From: Aselliscus stoliczkanus
Taxonomy: Eukaryota; Chordata; Mammalia; Chiroptera; Hipposideridae
DNA: 64,000 bases
Assembly (NCBI GenBank): GCA_033961575.1
Contig: CM066740.1
Location: forward strand, 64,465,117-64,529,116
Direction: 5' to 3'
The position numbers and the translations under genes are program-made. The notes under the pieces were generated by a model. That model ran no database searches. It was not told the origin of the DNA and worked only from the letters and a program-made list of their open reading frames with translations. Positions 1 through 11,180 of the stretch are shown here, piece after piece (within the stretch, counting starts at the first letter, position 1; each line of letters starts with the position of its first letter).

Positions 1-953
1 ATGTTTTAGAGATTTTTTAAATGGCCAGTGTTTGTTTATTTGTTTATTTTACACATATGTGTGTGTGAAGGAATGGAACCAAAAGGAAAGATGTGAGATG
101 GAGTTGTGATAACAGAATAATAATGTTTTTATTTTTCACCATTATCCTGAATCATGCAAAACTGACCAAACTTTGTATTTTAATGACCAGTTGGACACCC
201 AGATCAGGTTTATATAAAACTTGTTTTGAGTCTTTTAACATTTTTTGCATGATCATCCCTAATTACTATTAGGGAAGTGTGAGGTGGTGTTCTGGAAAGG
301 GCATGGATGTTGAATTTAGAGTGGTACTCTAGTATTAATTCCACCTAACGTCTATTTTTATAAGCTTGAAGTTCTAGGATTGAACTAGGAGATGCCTTAA
401 AGTTCTCCAGCTCCAAAATTTTGAACTTTGGTCCAATAAAAAATAAAATCCCATGTCTTATTGTGTGTGTATTAGCCCTAAAATTTCGGAAAATGATCAT
501 CAGTGAAACAGTAGGAATTTAGTCATCAAATAAATGCTATTTTGTAATGTATAAAACTTGGGTCAGACATTAAAGAACTGCTATTAGTTTTGTGTATTGA
601 AGCTGTTTTCTTGTTTGAAATAAAAAAGAAAGGATATTCTAATTTATAACTATTACTTGATAACTATAGTTTAGATTAAAATGTTACTTTTAGATCTAAC
701 CAAGACAGTAATGCTCTTTCATTATTATGGTTATAACTGACAAAATATTGATCAGGTGGCATTAGAGAACATTTTAATATTCTTATTTCAAAAATCAGAA
801 TCAATGAGAATGATGATGTTTTCTGATGTGAAATTGACCTCAGCTTATTCCATACTAATAGGTGGCAGTTAAATTTTGAATTCTGAAACATTGGTAAAAA
901 TTGTTGAAAGATACTTAATTATACCACAATTATAAAATTAAAGATACTAATTA
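1..953. other. Unrecognised AT-rich non-coding stretch
   Basis: I see no gene, RNA or clear repeat here. The sequence is AT-rich, stop-dense in all frames, and has no long inverted or tandem repeat that I could pick out. The one open frame of 71 codons on the minus strand near 676-891 has no recognisable domain. Confidence 0.5.
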
Positions 954-965
954 CTGATAGCAATT

Positions 966-1076
966 TTTTTTTTTTTTTTTTTGAGGGCAGTGTCACTGGC
1001 CCTCATATGTGGGATCCGAACCAGGGCCGCTGGCTTCCCAAGCCAGCGTTTAACCACCGCGCCACTCGGCCGGCCC
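966..1076 (-). mobile_element. Short tRNA-headed SINE, family A
   Basis: On the minus strand this reads as a SINE of about 105 bp: a GGGCCGGCCGAGTGGCGCGG head with an A-box-like region, a perfect tRNA-like anticodon arm (CTGGC stem, 7-base loop, GCCAG), a B-box-like GGTTCGGATCC, then a GAGGGC...GCCCTC hairpin and the A-tail (poly-T at 967-982 on the plus strand). It is flanked by a perfect 12-bp target-site duplication, CTGATAGCAATT, at 954-965 and 1077-1088. It is near-identical to copies at 11.3, 20.6, 21.3, 36.5 and 39.3 kb, so the family is fairly young. Movement by L1 machinery is inferred from the A-tail and duplication. Confidence 0.93.
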
Positions 1077-1088
1077 CTGATAGCAATT

Positions 1089-1729
1089 CTTTTAATATCC
1101 ACTCCCCACCCCTCACAGTTAAAGGCACTGTCCTGAAGAAAACTACCAGGATTTGTCCACCACAGGGAAAAAAAGAGTCCCCAAATTAAATTTGATTCAA
1201 CAAAGTTACTGTATCTCTTTCAGATTACCGCAGTAATATCTTTAAATAATTTCTTCTATCCTCTTGGGGAAGTAAAGCACAGCACATGTAAATAGGCGGG
1301 GTTTTCAAAATAAATTTAGTGTAACTAATTTGAATTTTATATTAAAAATTGAGCCAATTTTCAAAAATAAGTTTCTCATAGTTAATTTTTGAATGGTGGT
1401 TTCAGCCAATCAAGTGGCCAGTGAAAAACGTTTTGTTGCTATCACTGCAAAGTAATGGAAAGAGCACTGGACAGTTAAAACTTTTGGAATGCTGACATTC
1501 ACAAACTTGTATGAATTGTTGATTCTGTTTATCTCTAGGTTTTATCTAATAGACACAAAGTAATTTTGTAGGGAAAATAAATGACTAACTTTAATGTTAT
1601 TCTCAGGTTTCCATTTTACATCAAAAATAAATTATTAGTTACTTTGTAAACTTTACAATGATTTAAATCTTTTGTACCAGTATTTGTACCAATTTCAATT
1701 TTAATTGACAAATAAAACTTTAAGTAGTA
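1089..1729. other. Unrecognised stretch, possible MIR relic near 1450
   Basis: No gene is visible. Around 1445-1480 a phrase like 'agtaatggaaagagcactgg' resembles the 5' part of a MIR-type SINE, but the match is too short and too diverged to annotate separately. Confidence 0.4.
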
Positions 1730-1943
1730 TATACAGACGGTGCCAAAAACATTTTAAGAAAGGAAAAAACTGTATTAAAATTACGCTGATGGTAACCACT
1801 TTGAGCACCTCTTGTAACTGCAGAACTCAAATGTGACTTGTATTCATCTTTTGTTACCTGTAATACTCATCTATTGAGTATTACAATTTTAATAGTTTTT
1901 TCCTTTCTTAAAATGTGTTTACATTTTTTTTGGCACTCTCTAT
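1730..1943. mobile_element. Miniature inverted-repeat DNA transposon (MITE)
   Basis: Two long inverted arms are visible. The left arm starts ATACAGACGGTGCCAAAAA and continues CATTTTAAGAAAGGAAAAAA, CTGTATTAAAATT. The right arm, read on the other strand, gives TAGAGAGTGCCAAAAAAAA, then ACATTTTAAGAAAGGAAAAAA, CTATTAAAATT. The arms match over roughly 45-50 bp, except that the left arm lacks about 11 bp present in the right one. TA dinucleotides at both outer edges fit the TA target of Tc1/mariner-type transposons. A second small palindrome (TAATACTC...GAGTATTA) lies at about 1863-1886. There is no coding capacity, so it must have been moved in trans. The family name is not assigned. Confidence 0.8.
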
Positions 1944-2120
1944 AGTTAGGTCTAATTGTTCACTTATCTTCATATGAAATTTAATATCTTTCCAGTGATA
2001 CATGAACTTTAAAAAAATCTTCCTGAATGTGATAAAATTTAAGAAGGGAAAAAAATGTAGTCCAAGACTGATAAATGCTTTGATTTATTCGTTAGAACTG
2101 GTTAAGATATAGCAAGTGTA

Positions 2121-2195
2121 TTTATTTTTAAATTGAGATATAATCGACATGTAACACATTAGTTTCAGGTGTACAACATAATGGTTCGATGGGAA
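2121..2195 (-). mobile_element. L1 3'-UTR terminal fragment
   Basis: The stretch 'aattgagatataatcgacat...ttagtttcaggtgtacaaca' is the minus-strand form of the phrase found at the 3' end of many laurasiatherian L1 elements; a related copy occurs at 11.41 kb in this window. It is a 5'-truncated L1 end in reverse orientation. No target-site duplication was identified. Confidence 0.7.
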
Positions 2196-2792
2196 TGTTT
2201 TTCGAGAGTAGTGTGGCATAATAGAAGTAGCATATGTGGACTTCAGTAATATCTTCTGTAACATATGGCCAAGGGTGTCAAATCTTCCAAAGGACAAGAA
2301 ATAATGCATATTGTTCAGGAAGTTACCACCATTAGAAATGTCGAATTGTTTTTCTTTTTAAGATTATTTCTGATTGTTTCCTATTAATTCATAATTTTTA
2401 CATTACCGTAAATTCTATTTGAATATCTAATAGGGTCTTAAATAACTTGACATCTGACTCTATTTTATTATCCTACCTTTCTTTTTTCTGATTTTTCTTA
2501 CTTATTTAAAATTCAAGCAAATAAACAGTGAGCTTTCTTTACTATCTCACTGTATTTTAATGTCATCATCAAAAATGTTTGCTACTATTGAATTACAACA
2601 AACTCTTTTTCTTAATATTTAATTATATTAGCATGTATTTCTGAATAATTCTGGGATAAAAAATTAGAGTGAGTTATACTTATAAATACATTTTGGGAAA
2701 ATTGATATCTTTATCTCATTTATTTTTTCTAGCAATGTGGAAGAGCTTTTCATCACTTTGTGGCATTGCTATGCTTTTGAACTGTTTCCTGG

Positions 2793-2794
<2 letters not shown>
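2196..2794. other. Unrecognised AT-rich stretch
   Basis: No gene, RNA or clear repeat is seen. The open frames that begin here run into the CA microsatellite that follows and are not real genes. Confidence 0.5.

Positions 2795-2825
<31 letters not shown>
2795..2825. repeat. (CA)n microsatellite
   Basis: An uninterrupted CA dinucleotide run of about 15 units. The small open frames across it encode only repeated Thr-His or similar and are artefacts. Confidence 0.97.
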
Positions 2826-2828
<3 letters not shown>

Positions 2829-4582
2829 GCTCACAACTCTCTCACAAATGCTTAATTTCATTTACTCTTCTTACCACAATCACCATTCACTAACAGTGGC
2901 TGGCAGAGTGGAATGCTTTAATTGAAATATATACGTGACAGTGTGCATATGTGTAAAAGCACTAGTTTACAGAGCATGAGGCTTCTTATTTCTTTCAGGT
3001 GTAGAAGATAGTTCACAATCTCACAATTGCTCAAAGATCCGATTAAGGATAAATCTCAGTAGCTTTAGAGAATTAATACAGCACTGCTAATGTTTAAAGT
3101 GTTCTGTAAGGTCCATGAAAACTAAAAATAAGCATAAAATGTAATTGGGTGGGTCAAGAGAAAAAGTCACTGAAAGGAAATGGAAATATCAGAGCTACAT
3201 AAACTTGCTAGAAACTGTCAGGTCACTCAGGTAGGAGTAGGAGTTGAAAAGATTGAGGTTTTACCACAGGTAAGGGACATCTGAGAGGATGGGGAATGAA
3301 GGGCGCTTCTTTGCAAAAAGTCTGTGAATGTCTCCCTTATTTCTCACTGATCATTTCTGTATATTCCTATTCCATTCCTGTTTTTTGGATGCCACAATTC
3401 CTCCCTAATATGAAAGTGCATCTTTCTATCATCCCTCTTTTATTGCTGGGCACTCAGCGTGTGCGGTAGGTTCAAGGGCTAACGCTGGTGATGCCCTCAG
3501 TGAATGAGGAGGCCTGTTCTTGCAGGGCCGGCACCCTCCCAGCCTGTGAGACCTCACTAATGGGCCTGGGGATCCTTTACATAGTGTCATGTTTTTCAAA
3601 CTATTGCAGCTGCCTTGATGTAGAAACAGAATAGTGTCAACAAGCCTTCACTTGTAGTGATAACGCGCAATAGTGTATATGAGATTCAATTCTTAGCATT
3701 TGATCTTTTTAGAGAGGCACTTCTCCAACCAACATCACAGCTTTAAATGTTTCTATTGATTTTCAAGTCTAGGTTTACTGTGAACATGTAACCTCCAGTT
3801 AGCCTAAAGCAGCCTTTCTGATTTCTTAAGCAAAACAACAACCAGTTAGGAAGATATAACAACAGCACTCTAAATGGAAATGAGTGAGCCATGAACAATA
3901 ATTGTATCTATGGGAGGCATTTTATATTGTATTTATGGTTAGCATTGTATATATAATATATATTTGCAATCTCAGTTATGATTACGGTTTACATCTTTGG
4001 GCCCACTCTTCACCTTTCTCTATCCAGCCCTGTGCCCTGATGGGTGACCTGTGCGTGGGCTCCCTTCCCTCCAGCTTTTGGCTGTGTTCAGCCAATACAA
4101 AAACATGCGTGGGCGATTGGGTAAAAAAAGGAGAGTAAAATTGGGGTGTCCTCCCCAGATCCCTCCCTGCTGATTGCCATTGTTGTCTGTGTCTTTTCAC
4201 AAGTGTCCTCCCACCTGGCAGCTGACCCCATCTGTGGAGGAGACTTTCCAGGCCCTCGGCACTGCTCACAGGCCTTTTCTCTACAATCCTCTAATTAGGG
4301 TTCCCAAGGTGACTAGCCCAAGGTAAGTACTACAGCATTTCTTGTTTTTCCTAAACACCAAACCTCTTTATTTAGCTCTTCTCAAATTGCCCATTTTAGG
4401 GTGCCGTACATGTGTTTCACGCCAGGATTCTGACCGTAAGTAGAGGTTTTCCTGAATTAAAAAAAAACACTAATTTCTGTTAATGATGATATCTTTTCAA
4501 TATTGATAATATATTAACATTAAGAAAGAGTAATTTTTAAAAATTCAACATCGTTGTAACATTACCATTATAGTTCATATTT
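2826..4582. other. Unrecognised stretch of about 1.75 kb
   Basis: I recognise no gene or repeat family. The segment 3980-4270 is somewhat more GC-rich and has open frames of 78 codons (+) and 95 codons (-). Neither has a recognisable domain or plausible exon structure, and I do not call them genes. Confidence 0.45.
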
Positions 4583-4645
4583 GTTCAAGAAATATTTCAT
4601 GATTGTCTACTCTATGCCAGGTATAGTCTTAGACATTGAAATAAA
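4583..4645 (+). mobile_element. LINE-2 (L2) 3'-end relic
   Basis: The sequence around 'attgtctactctatgccaggtatagtcttagacattga' matches, with many changes, the L2 3'-end phrase that includes 'ctactatgtgccaggcact'. It is short and old, and abuts the Tigger-like element that starts at 4665. Confidence 0.55.
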
Positions 4646-4664
4646 AGACACTTGAAATAAAATA

Positions 4665-5154
4665 CAAGAGTCCCGGCCCTTTAACCCCGGAGGATAAGTT
4701 CTGAGACTCCCTGATGAATGCCTGAAATGCAGGATAGTACAGAACCCTACATAAACAATTATTTTTCATACACACACACACACACACATACACACACACA
4801 CACATTTTCATTTAAGGGAAACACTTTGAATCTTCTCTTTGGCATATCCAAATTGCCAGCATCACTACTTTTGCACTTTGGGGCCATTATTAGGTAAAAT
4901 GAGAGTGACATGAACAGAGCACTGTGATACTATGACAGCTGATCTGATAACAGACAGCTACTAAGTGACTAATGTATGGGGCACATACACAGTGTGGAGA
5001 CACAGACAAGGAGATGATTCACATCCTGGGTGGGACAGAGAGGGATGCTGTAAGATTTCATCACAATAGAACGACATAATTTAAAATGTATGAATTGTTT
5101 ACTTCTGAAATTTTCCACATGGGAAGTGAAACTGCACATAAGAGGGGACAACTG
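4665..5154. mobile_element. Tigger-like DNA transposon relic with internal CA repeat
   Basis: The ends match Tigger-type non-autonomous elements. The left end runs CAAGAGTCCCGGCCC, then 'ggataagttctgagactccctgatgaatgcctgaaatgcaggatagtac'. The right end is ATAAGAGGGGACAACTG. The outer bases are imperfect inverted repeats, flanked by the dinucleotide TA on both sides (4663-4664 and 5155-5156), as expected for a pogo/Tigger insertion. The middle is diverged. A CA microsatellite at 4769-4804 has expanded where such elements carry a short 'catacatac' motif. No transposase frame is present. Confidence 0.7.
4769..4804. repeat. (CA)n microsatellite
   Basis: CA repeats interrupted once by a TA step, inside the Tigger-like element. 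Confidence 0.95.
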
Positions 5155-5233
5155 TATATGAAACATTATTACTAGTGATAAATGCAAATATAAATTATCT
5201 TGTTTATGATGTAGCTGTGATTTTAAAAGATAC

Positions 5234-5477
5234 TGTCAACCTGTTTTCCAAATGTTTGCCAGGGATGAGACATTTATGTTTGTTACGATTTTAATAATCT
5301 TGTATTTGATATTGCTAGAAGTTATTGTATAAATTTATAGTATGTTATATTAGTATGTCAACCTGTTTTCCAAATGTTTGCCAGGGATGAGACATTTATG
5401 TTTGTTACAATTTTAATAATCTTCTATTTGATATTGCTAGAAGTTATTGTATACATTTATAGTATGTTATATTAGTA
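5234..5477. repeat. 122-bp tandem duplication
   Basis: The segment 5234-5355 is repeated immediately at 5356-5477. Both start TGTCAACCTGTTTTCC and end TATGTTATATTAGTA. I count three differences between them (acgatt/acaatt, cttgta/cttcta, gtataaat/gtatacat), about 97.5% identity. No transposon signature is seen, so a local replication or unequal-exchange event is the simplest explanation. Confidence 0.95.
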
Positions 5478-5824
5478 TATTTTTAAACCTTAAGCATTAA
5501 TTTTTTAAATTATAAGTCTCTATGGCCCTACAAAAAAGATTACAAAAACTATGAAAGCACACTTGAGTCACAGACATTCCAGTAAACATTAGGCTTTTTC
5601 TTACAAATGGAGTTTCAAACACATGAAATTTGAATTCAGATTATCAAACTGTTTAGAAATATTATTTTTTATGTCATTGACACACAGAGGAGCTATATAA
5701 AAAGCAGGGTCTTTAGATTCCCAGGCCATAACACCTGGGAATCGGCCAGTTGAGTATTGGAGCTCAGTTTGATCGTGGGTCAGATTATCACCATTCGAAC
5801 GCCCACACATAATAGCTGACTTTT

Positions 5825-5945
5825 GCAAAGTAATAATAGCACTTAACTTGTAAGGTTATTTTGAAGGTTAAATGAAATAATAATGCCTGTGAAATTATAA
5901 AAAACAATATTGGAATATAAGAAGCATCACTAAATGTTAGTTATT
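5825..5945 (+). mobile_element. MIR relic (3' half)
   Basis: The order of phrases 'ataatagcactta...ttgtaaggttattttgaaggttaaatgaaataataatgcctgtgaaa...cactaaatgttagttatt' follows the 3' half of the MIR SINE consensus. It is strongly diverged. Confidence 0.6.
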
Positions 5946-6072
5946 TTTTCCTTAATGCTTCTACAATTGTGGAAGTGGAAGCATCAAATATTTCTAAACC
6001 CACTGACACAATATCAAAACCACCACTATCCTGGACAAAGATTGTCTTAAGTGTGTTGTTAGGAATAGTCTT

Positions 6073-6226
6073 TTTGTTTTTTTGTTTTTTTTTAGCTGAG
6101 CCACCCTGCCACCTGTTGGCATCTCAGCAGCAGCTCAGCTGGGCATCGAACTGGGCATTGAACTGCTGTTGCTCAGAGCTCAGCTTGCATCGCACTCTTA
6201 ACCAATTGAGCCACTCAGCCAGCCCG
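6073..6226 (-). mobile_element. tRNA-headed SINE, family B
   Basis: Read on the minus strand it begins GGGCTGGCTGAGTGGCTCAA, with TTGGTTAAGAG following. It has a B-box-like GTTCAATGCCC and ends GGCAGGGTGGCTCAGCTAAA with an A-tail. It is flanked by a perfect 13-bp target-site duplication, TAGGAATAGTCTT, at 6060-6072 and 6227-6239. A second copy lies at 30100-30241. The head resembles family A (GGCCGGC...GAGTGGC) but the body and 3' end differ, so this is a distinct family or subfamily. Confidence 0.9.
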
Positions 6227-6330
6227 TAGGAATAGTCTTATAATGGTAACTTTTTGAGTGCTTTGGTGTTTCATTTTAGACTAGCAGATAGGGGTTTAAG
6301 TCACAGTATTTAGATTTAATAAATCGTTTG

Positions 6331-6420
6331 CTTTCTTCCTTCCTCCCTTCCTTCCTTCCTCCCTTCCTTCCTTCCTTCCTTCCTCCCGCCCTCCCTTCCT
6401 TCCTTTCTTCCCTCTTTCCT
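6331..6420. repeat. (TTCC)n tetranucleotide repeat
   Basis: A pyrimidine-rich TTCC/CTCC run of about 90 bp. The minus-strand frame across it encodes a Lys-Glu-Gly-Arg repeat and is an artefact. Confidence 0.93.
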
Positions 6421-9400
6421 CAACCAATTCATTTTAATTGTTACTGGTCCAGTTAGCCTAGTATATATGTATTTTGTATATGTGTATAAATTTGGAGCTG
6501 TATAGATAAACAAATAGATGCAGTGAAAAGATTAATGAGGCATATCAACAAAAACTAGTAATAAGGATGTGTTTGGTTTATGCAGAATGCTTCAGCTATA
6601 TGCTAAATATATTATACGTTTATATTACCTTAATAATGCATTTCTCCCTAGCTATTAATCTAAGCTACAGAATATCACATGTATATTTAATCTTCCTTCA
6701 AACTGAGCTAAGCTTATTTACATGTTCTATACATAGCATAGTTTTAAGGACATTTTAATATTGGCCACTAATTTTATACTGTCAGAATGTTTTAATGTAA
6801 TTACAAAGGAATGTAGCTACAATCTAAGCTTATTTAATCTACATTCTCTCTGTTTGACCTTTCCTGTAGGAACATATGAAAAGAAATCCATACCATTCTA
6901 CAAAATTCCCAGTGCGAGGAAAAGAGCAAAAATAACAAAAATTTCAGCAAGAATTATTTTGTGTAGCAACAACTAGCAGTCCAAATCAAATGGCAGTGGA
7001 AAAAAGAGACAATAACAAAGCTAAACACAAAGACTTCTTGCTGCTCACGTTCTTAATCCCTTTAAAATAAAATAAATGAGGCATTTCAATGAAATAAATT
7101 ATTTCTAAGGAACACAGTACCTTCTGTATGATGACTGTATTTACTTTCAAGTAATACTGCTTAGAGATATAGTATGTACAAAAGTCGACATAATTATTTT
7201 CTTTATTTGACTATAGTGTCTGGATCTTAGTCAAATGACAAAGTGCAATTGGTTTGTTTTTCAAGTTATTTCTTATCTTAGTTGCATGTCAGAAAGATCA
7301 TAGTGTTACTGTTTTAATTTTGATTGTTAACATAAAATTGGAATCCAAAGTAAAGGAAAATTGTGAAAATTAACTTGTTACCAGTATAAGAGAACAAAGC
7401 ATGAGCATTATGATAATGTAATCATTGAGAATCTGTGAAGTAAAATGTATTTTTAAAGACACAAAGTTAATGCTTTCCTTTGAAATCCCCATGTAAAAAT
7501 TGAAAACCCAACTTTCATAGAAGAGAGACACTGGTAGTAGATGAAGAATTACAACTTGGGAAATAATAAAAATAGTATCTAAAAGAGTATTAGTAAGATA
7601 TGAAGCTCATTCATTAATGGTCTCTATGATAATATATCACTGAAAATGTTGCATGAAGGACAGTCTTTGATAGGATTATGTACAGTATAATAGCAAGATA
7701 CTGGAATTAAAATTCACTGAGAAGATACATCTTGTGAACCGAAGGGTAAAAAGATAATAACGGTGACATTAATAATAGTAAATAACAAGAATAAAATGAT
7801 TCACATAAATAGAATTTTCATCAGCAACCGTTATTGTAATTATGTGAAAGATAAGCTAGTAATCTATAGTAAAGAGCTAATCTTTGTTGATTCACTGTTT
7901 AATTTCTTTTTATTTTAAAGGCTTTAGAACTGCTGTCAATAAAAATAATGTATACACAGGGAAAAGTTACACCAAGAAAGGAGAGGAAAACAATGTGCAA
8001 AATACAGCATCTGTAAAGAATCTTTAAAAAATATATTTATATTCTATTGTTAAGGAAAAAGAAGAAAATGCATTCAAAAGAGTTTCCCCCTTTTTAAAAG
8101 ATTGCTGTGGGACTTATTTTAACAGTTTATGGGGTTCCAGAGACAAAATGGGAAAATGCAGGGATCTCAGCTCTGGCTCTTTAATCACAAGAATTTGAGG
8201 GTTATTTTTCATCAATAACACCTGGGAGAAAGAGACAGGCCATCAGCGGGCTGACCCTACAGCAGCCCTAGGGGCAGTTCCACCGCCATCAGCAAAGTGA
8301 GCACGAAGGGTAACAGGGCCAGTATCCAAGATCCAGATAATAGCAGGAGCCGAGAATTCACTTCCTAATGGTAGAAAATAAATTCCATGTTTTGCTCATG
8401 ATTTCTGGCAACCAAGCCTTCTTCCAGGGAACCAAGGTTAATTTTCTTTTAACATAAATGAAAGATGAGAATGTGAAATGATGAGCCACTGGGGTGCTCC
8501 ATCAATGGCATTGCAAAAAAGCTAAGTTGCAAGGAGATGGTTTTTCATTTTCCTGCAACTGATACAAAATGCACTAGAAAAATTTAGCTATGATCTAACA
8601 TCACAAGGTGTAGTGATTACAGAGAGAAAAAAAATATTTCTATTTGTAATTAGTTTTTAGCTAAAATCTGGGTGGATTATTTAATCAATTAAAATCTTAT
8701 ATGATTGTCCTTTAGCTGTGTGTTAGTTACTATATTTGAAAAGTCTTTTTAAGATTCAGTGAAACTATTTTCCTTTATTTCATTGTCCACACATCCCTCT
8801 CTGTCTACTTTCACTTCAGAAAAACCTGGGCTCTGTAATGAAAGAACACTACTCAGTGTGGTAAAGCTTTAGCTGCCAAAATATCAATCTGAACCTGGGA
8901 GTTAGTTCTATGCATTCTTTCAATTATAGGATTTCTGATTCTGCCATTAAATACAAGACCCACAGGACCATTTCCCTCCTCCTTTTCCCTTTATCTCAAG
9001 AATATATCTGCCACATCTCAAGTTAGCTATAAAGCTTCATATACCCACCCTTATCCATTTTCAACTTATCTTTCTCTAGAACCTATATGCGTCTCACTCC
9101 TACTGCCCCATAAACTTTCTTTTGTTTCTAGAAAATCATATTTTAGTGTGGCAAAACCACGGTTCCCCCAGAAATCACCATACTTTTGACAAATACTTCC
9201 ATTGGTAGGGTATCTAATGGGTTAAGAAAGGAGAACTGTCATCATCACTGGCCACTACTGTGGTTTCTACATAGTGGTTCAGTCACCCTGGATCCAATTC
9301 ATGACTCCTTTGATGTTTACTACAGCTTCTCCTGTCTCCCTTTCCCCTTCCTTGTCACCATGATAGGCCGAACATCCAGATTCTTCCCCAAGACCTTCCT

Positions 9401-9520
9401 TAGTGACTCCAACACATTCTTTATATCTCCATCTACTTGTTAGTCAACAATTTCTTTTTTTAATGTTAGTTTTTTTGTTTGTTTTACATGGAAATCGCCA
9501 TTTGAAAAATGTTCTCTTTT
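6421..9520. other. Unrecognised stretch of about 3.1 kb
   Basis: No gene, structural RNA or repeat family is recognised. Open frames are all under about 90 codons and show no domain. It could be unique sequence or very old repeats beyond recognition by eye. Confidence 0.45.
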
Positions 9521-9524
9521 TTCC

Positions 9525-9800
9525 AGCTTAATTGAAGTATGATTGACAAATAAAATTGTACCTCATGATGATCTGATATAGGTAGATCACGAACAGTTTG
9601 CTCCGTGTTGTTACTTAGCACATCCATAACCTCATGTAGTTATTCCACACTTTTTTTTTTTTTTTTTTGGTGATAACACTTATGGTTCACTCTCCCAGCA
9701 AACCTCAATTATATAATGCAGTGCAATCAACTATAGTCACCGTGCTGTTCATCAGGTCTTCCGACTTCATTCATCTTGTAGCTGAAAGTTTGGATCTTTT
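9525..9800 (-). mobile_element. L1 3'-UTR fragment
   Basis: The text 'cttaattgaagtatgattgacaaataaaattgta...gaacagtttgctccgtgttgttacttagcac...caatcaactatagtcaccgtgctgt' is the reverse of an L1 3' UTR. A T-rich run at 9652-9668 lies inside it. It is 5'-truncated, with no coding region retained. Confidence 0.75.
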
Positions 9801-9859
9801 TTTTTGAGACCAGTTTTGCAAGGCCAATCCTGAAATGGAGCTCTTCTTGAAGCTCAAGA

Positions 9860-9955
9860 AGAGATATATAAATGATGCATTACAAAACTGCATACTTGAA
9901 ACCTATGTAATTTTACTAACCATTATCACCCCAATAAATGTAATAAAATAAGAAA
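9860..9955 (+). mobile_element. L1 3' end with polyadenylation signal
   Basis: The phrase 'tgcatacttgaaacctatgtaattttactaaccattatcaccccaataaatgtaataaaataag' is a typical L1 terminal sequence with AATAAA motifs and an A-rich tail. It is on the plus strand, opposite to the adjoining fragment at 9525-9800. Confidence 0.65.
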
Positions 9956-9982
9956 GGAAACCTATCAAATATCACACATACA

Positions 9983-10023
9983 GAAAAAGGAGGAGGAGAA
10001 GGAGGAGGAGAAAGAGGGAGAGT
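9983..10023. repeat. Purine-rich (GGA)n-like tract
   Basis: A run of AGGAGGAGGAGAAGG-type repeats with only purines, about 40 bp. Confidence 0.85.
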
Positions 10024-10789
10024 GCAGGACATAACAAAAGTCACACTGAAAAATAAACAGGCTCTTCAGTTTATCTCAGGATTCCAATCTGTGATTACTC
10101 TGCTTCAAATATTCACTCCAGCCTTTCAGTCAACCAGTTTTCTTAATCATCTACTATGTAACCTGTTGTCTAAAGAACAATGGTAATAAAGTATGTTTAT
10201 CTAATTCAATAGACATGTCCTTGTAAAACAACAGCATGATAAAAGCATGGGACCCAGTTTTACCTGAGGGATGTTAGGAGCTTGGAGGAAGCCTTAGCAG
10301 AAAACACAGTGTTTGAGGTAAGATTTTGAGGATAAGAAGAATGCCAAACAGTAAAAGGAAAGGAAGAGCTTTCATGAACAGGAAACGGTAGTTCAAATTG
10401 TATGACCACATGCTAGGCCAACATGGGTGAGATATAGGGCACAGGTGAGAAAGGAGCAGGAGGCAAGTGACATGGACGTTAGTTCCTGCCACCCCTGCCC
10501 TTTGACTTTACTCTGATGCTGATCCTAAAATGCTTCAACAGTGGCCCATCAAAGTCAGATCCACATTTTAGAAACATTAGGACTAGATGGATTACAACAG
10601 AAGAAAGATAATCTCCTGAATTTGAAGTTACACTATATTTTCATTCTCTTTTTATCTCCTTAAAAATCTCTCTAATCTCTATTCTCTCGGGCCTTTGTCT
10701 TCTCCTTCTGATTTTTCAATTATTTCCTCTCTGGTTTCTCTGACTAAGTTTTCTCTTCTTCAAGTTAGTCTTCCCATTAGTTCTTAAAA

Positions 10790-11180
10790 TCTCAAAATTT
10801 AATCATGTCACTCCTTAAATTTTTCAATGGCTACAAACTACAGGATGAAGTGCAAGGTCTTTAGCTTGACAAACAAGTATTCTTTATGATATGGTCATGG
10901 AATTTATTCTCAGCCTCATCTCTTACCACTCTCCCTGACCTTTGGGGTTTTAGTCCATACATTTTAAACTAGCTGCAGTTCTCCAAATAGAGCATGCTGC
11001 TCCATGTCTCCTCACCTTTGCAGCTGCCTGGGATGTCCTCCTCCCCAGATGTAGTAACATGGCAAACTCCTATATAGCCTTTAAAACCCAGACCAGATGG
11101 TTACATTTTTATAACAGTCCCTGCACCCTGTTAATGTATAGAATTTCTATATTGACAGAAGTTACCTATACATTCTCAGG
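10790..11180 (+). mobile_element. LINE-2 (L2) fragment
   Basis: Consecutive L2 phrases can be followed: 'aatcatgtcactccttaaa', 'caatggctacaaactacaggatgaagtgcaaggtcttta', 'tctcagcctcatctcttaccactctccctgacc', 'ctcacctttgcagctgcctgggatgtcctcctccccagat'. These correspond to the end of L2 ORF2 and the 3' UTR. It is ancient and has no open frame of meaning. Confidence 0.85.

Noticed and set aside
6316..6513. Lys-Glu-Gly-Arg repeat protein on the minus strand
   Set aside because: Pure product of the TTCC microsatellite.
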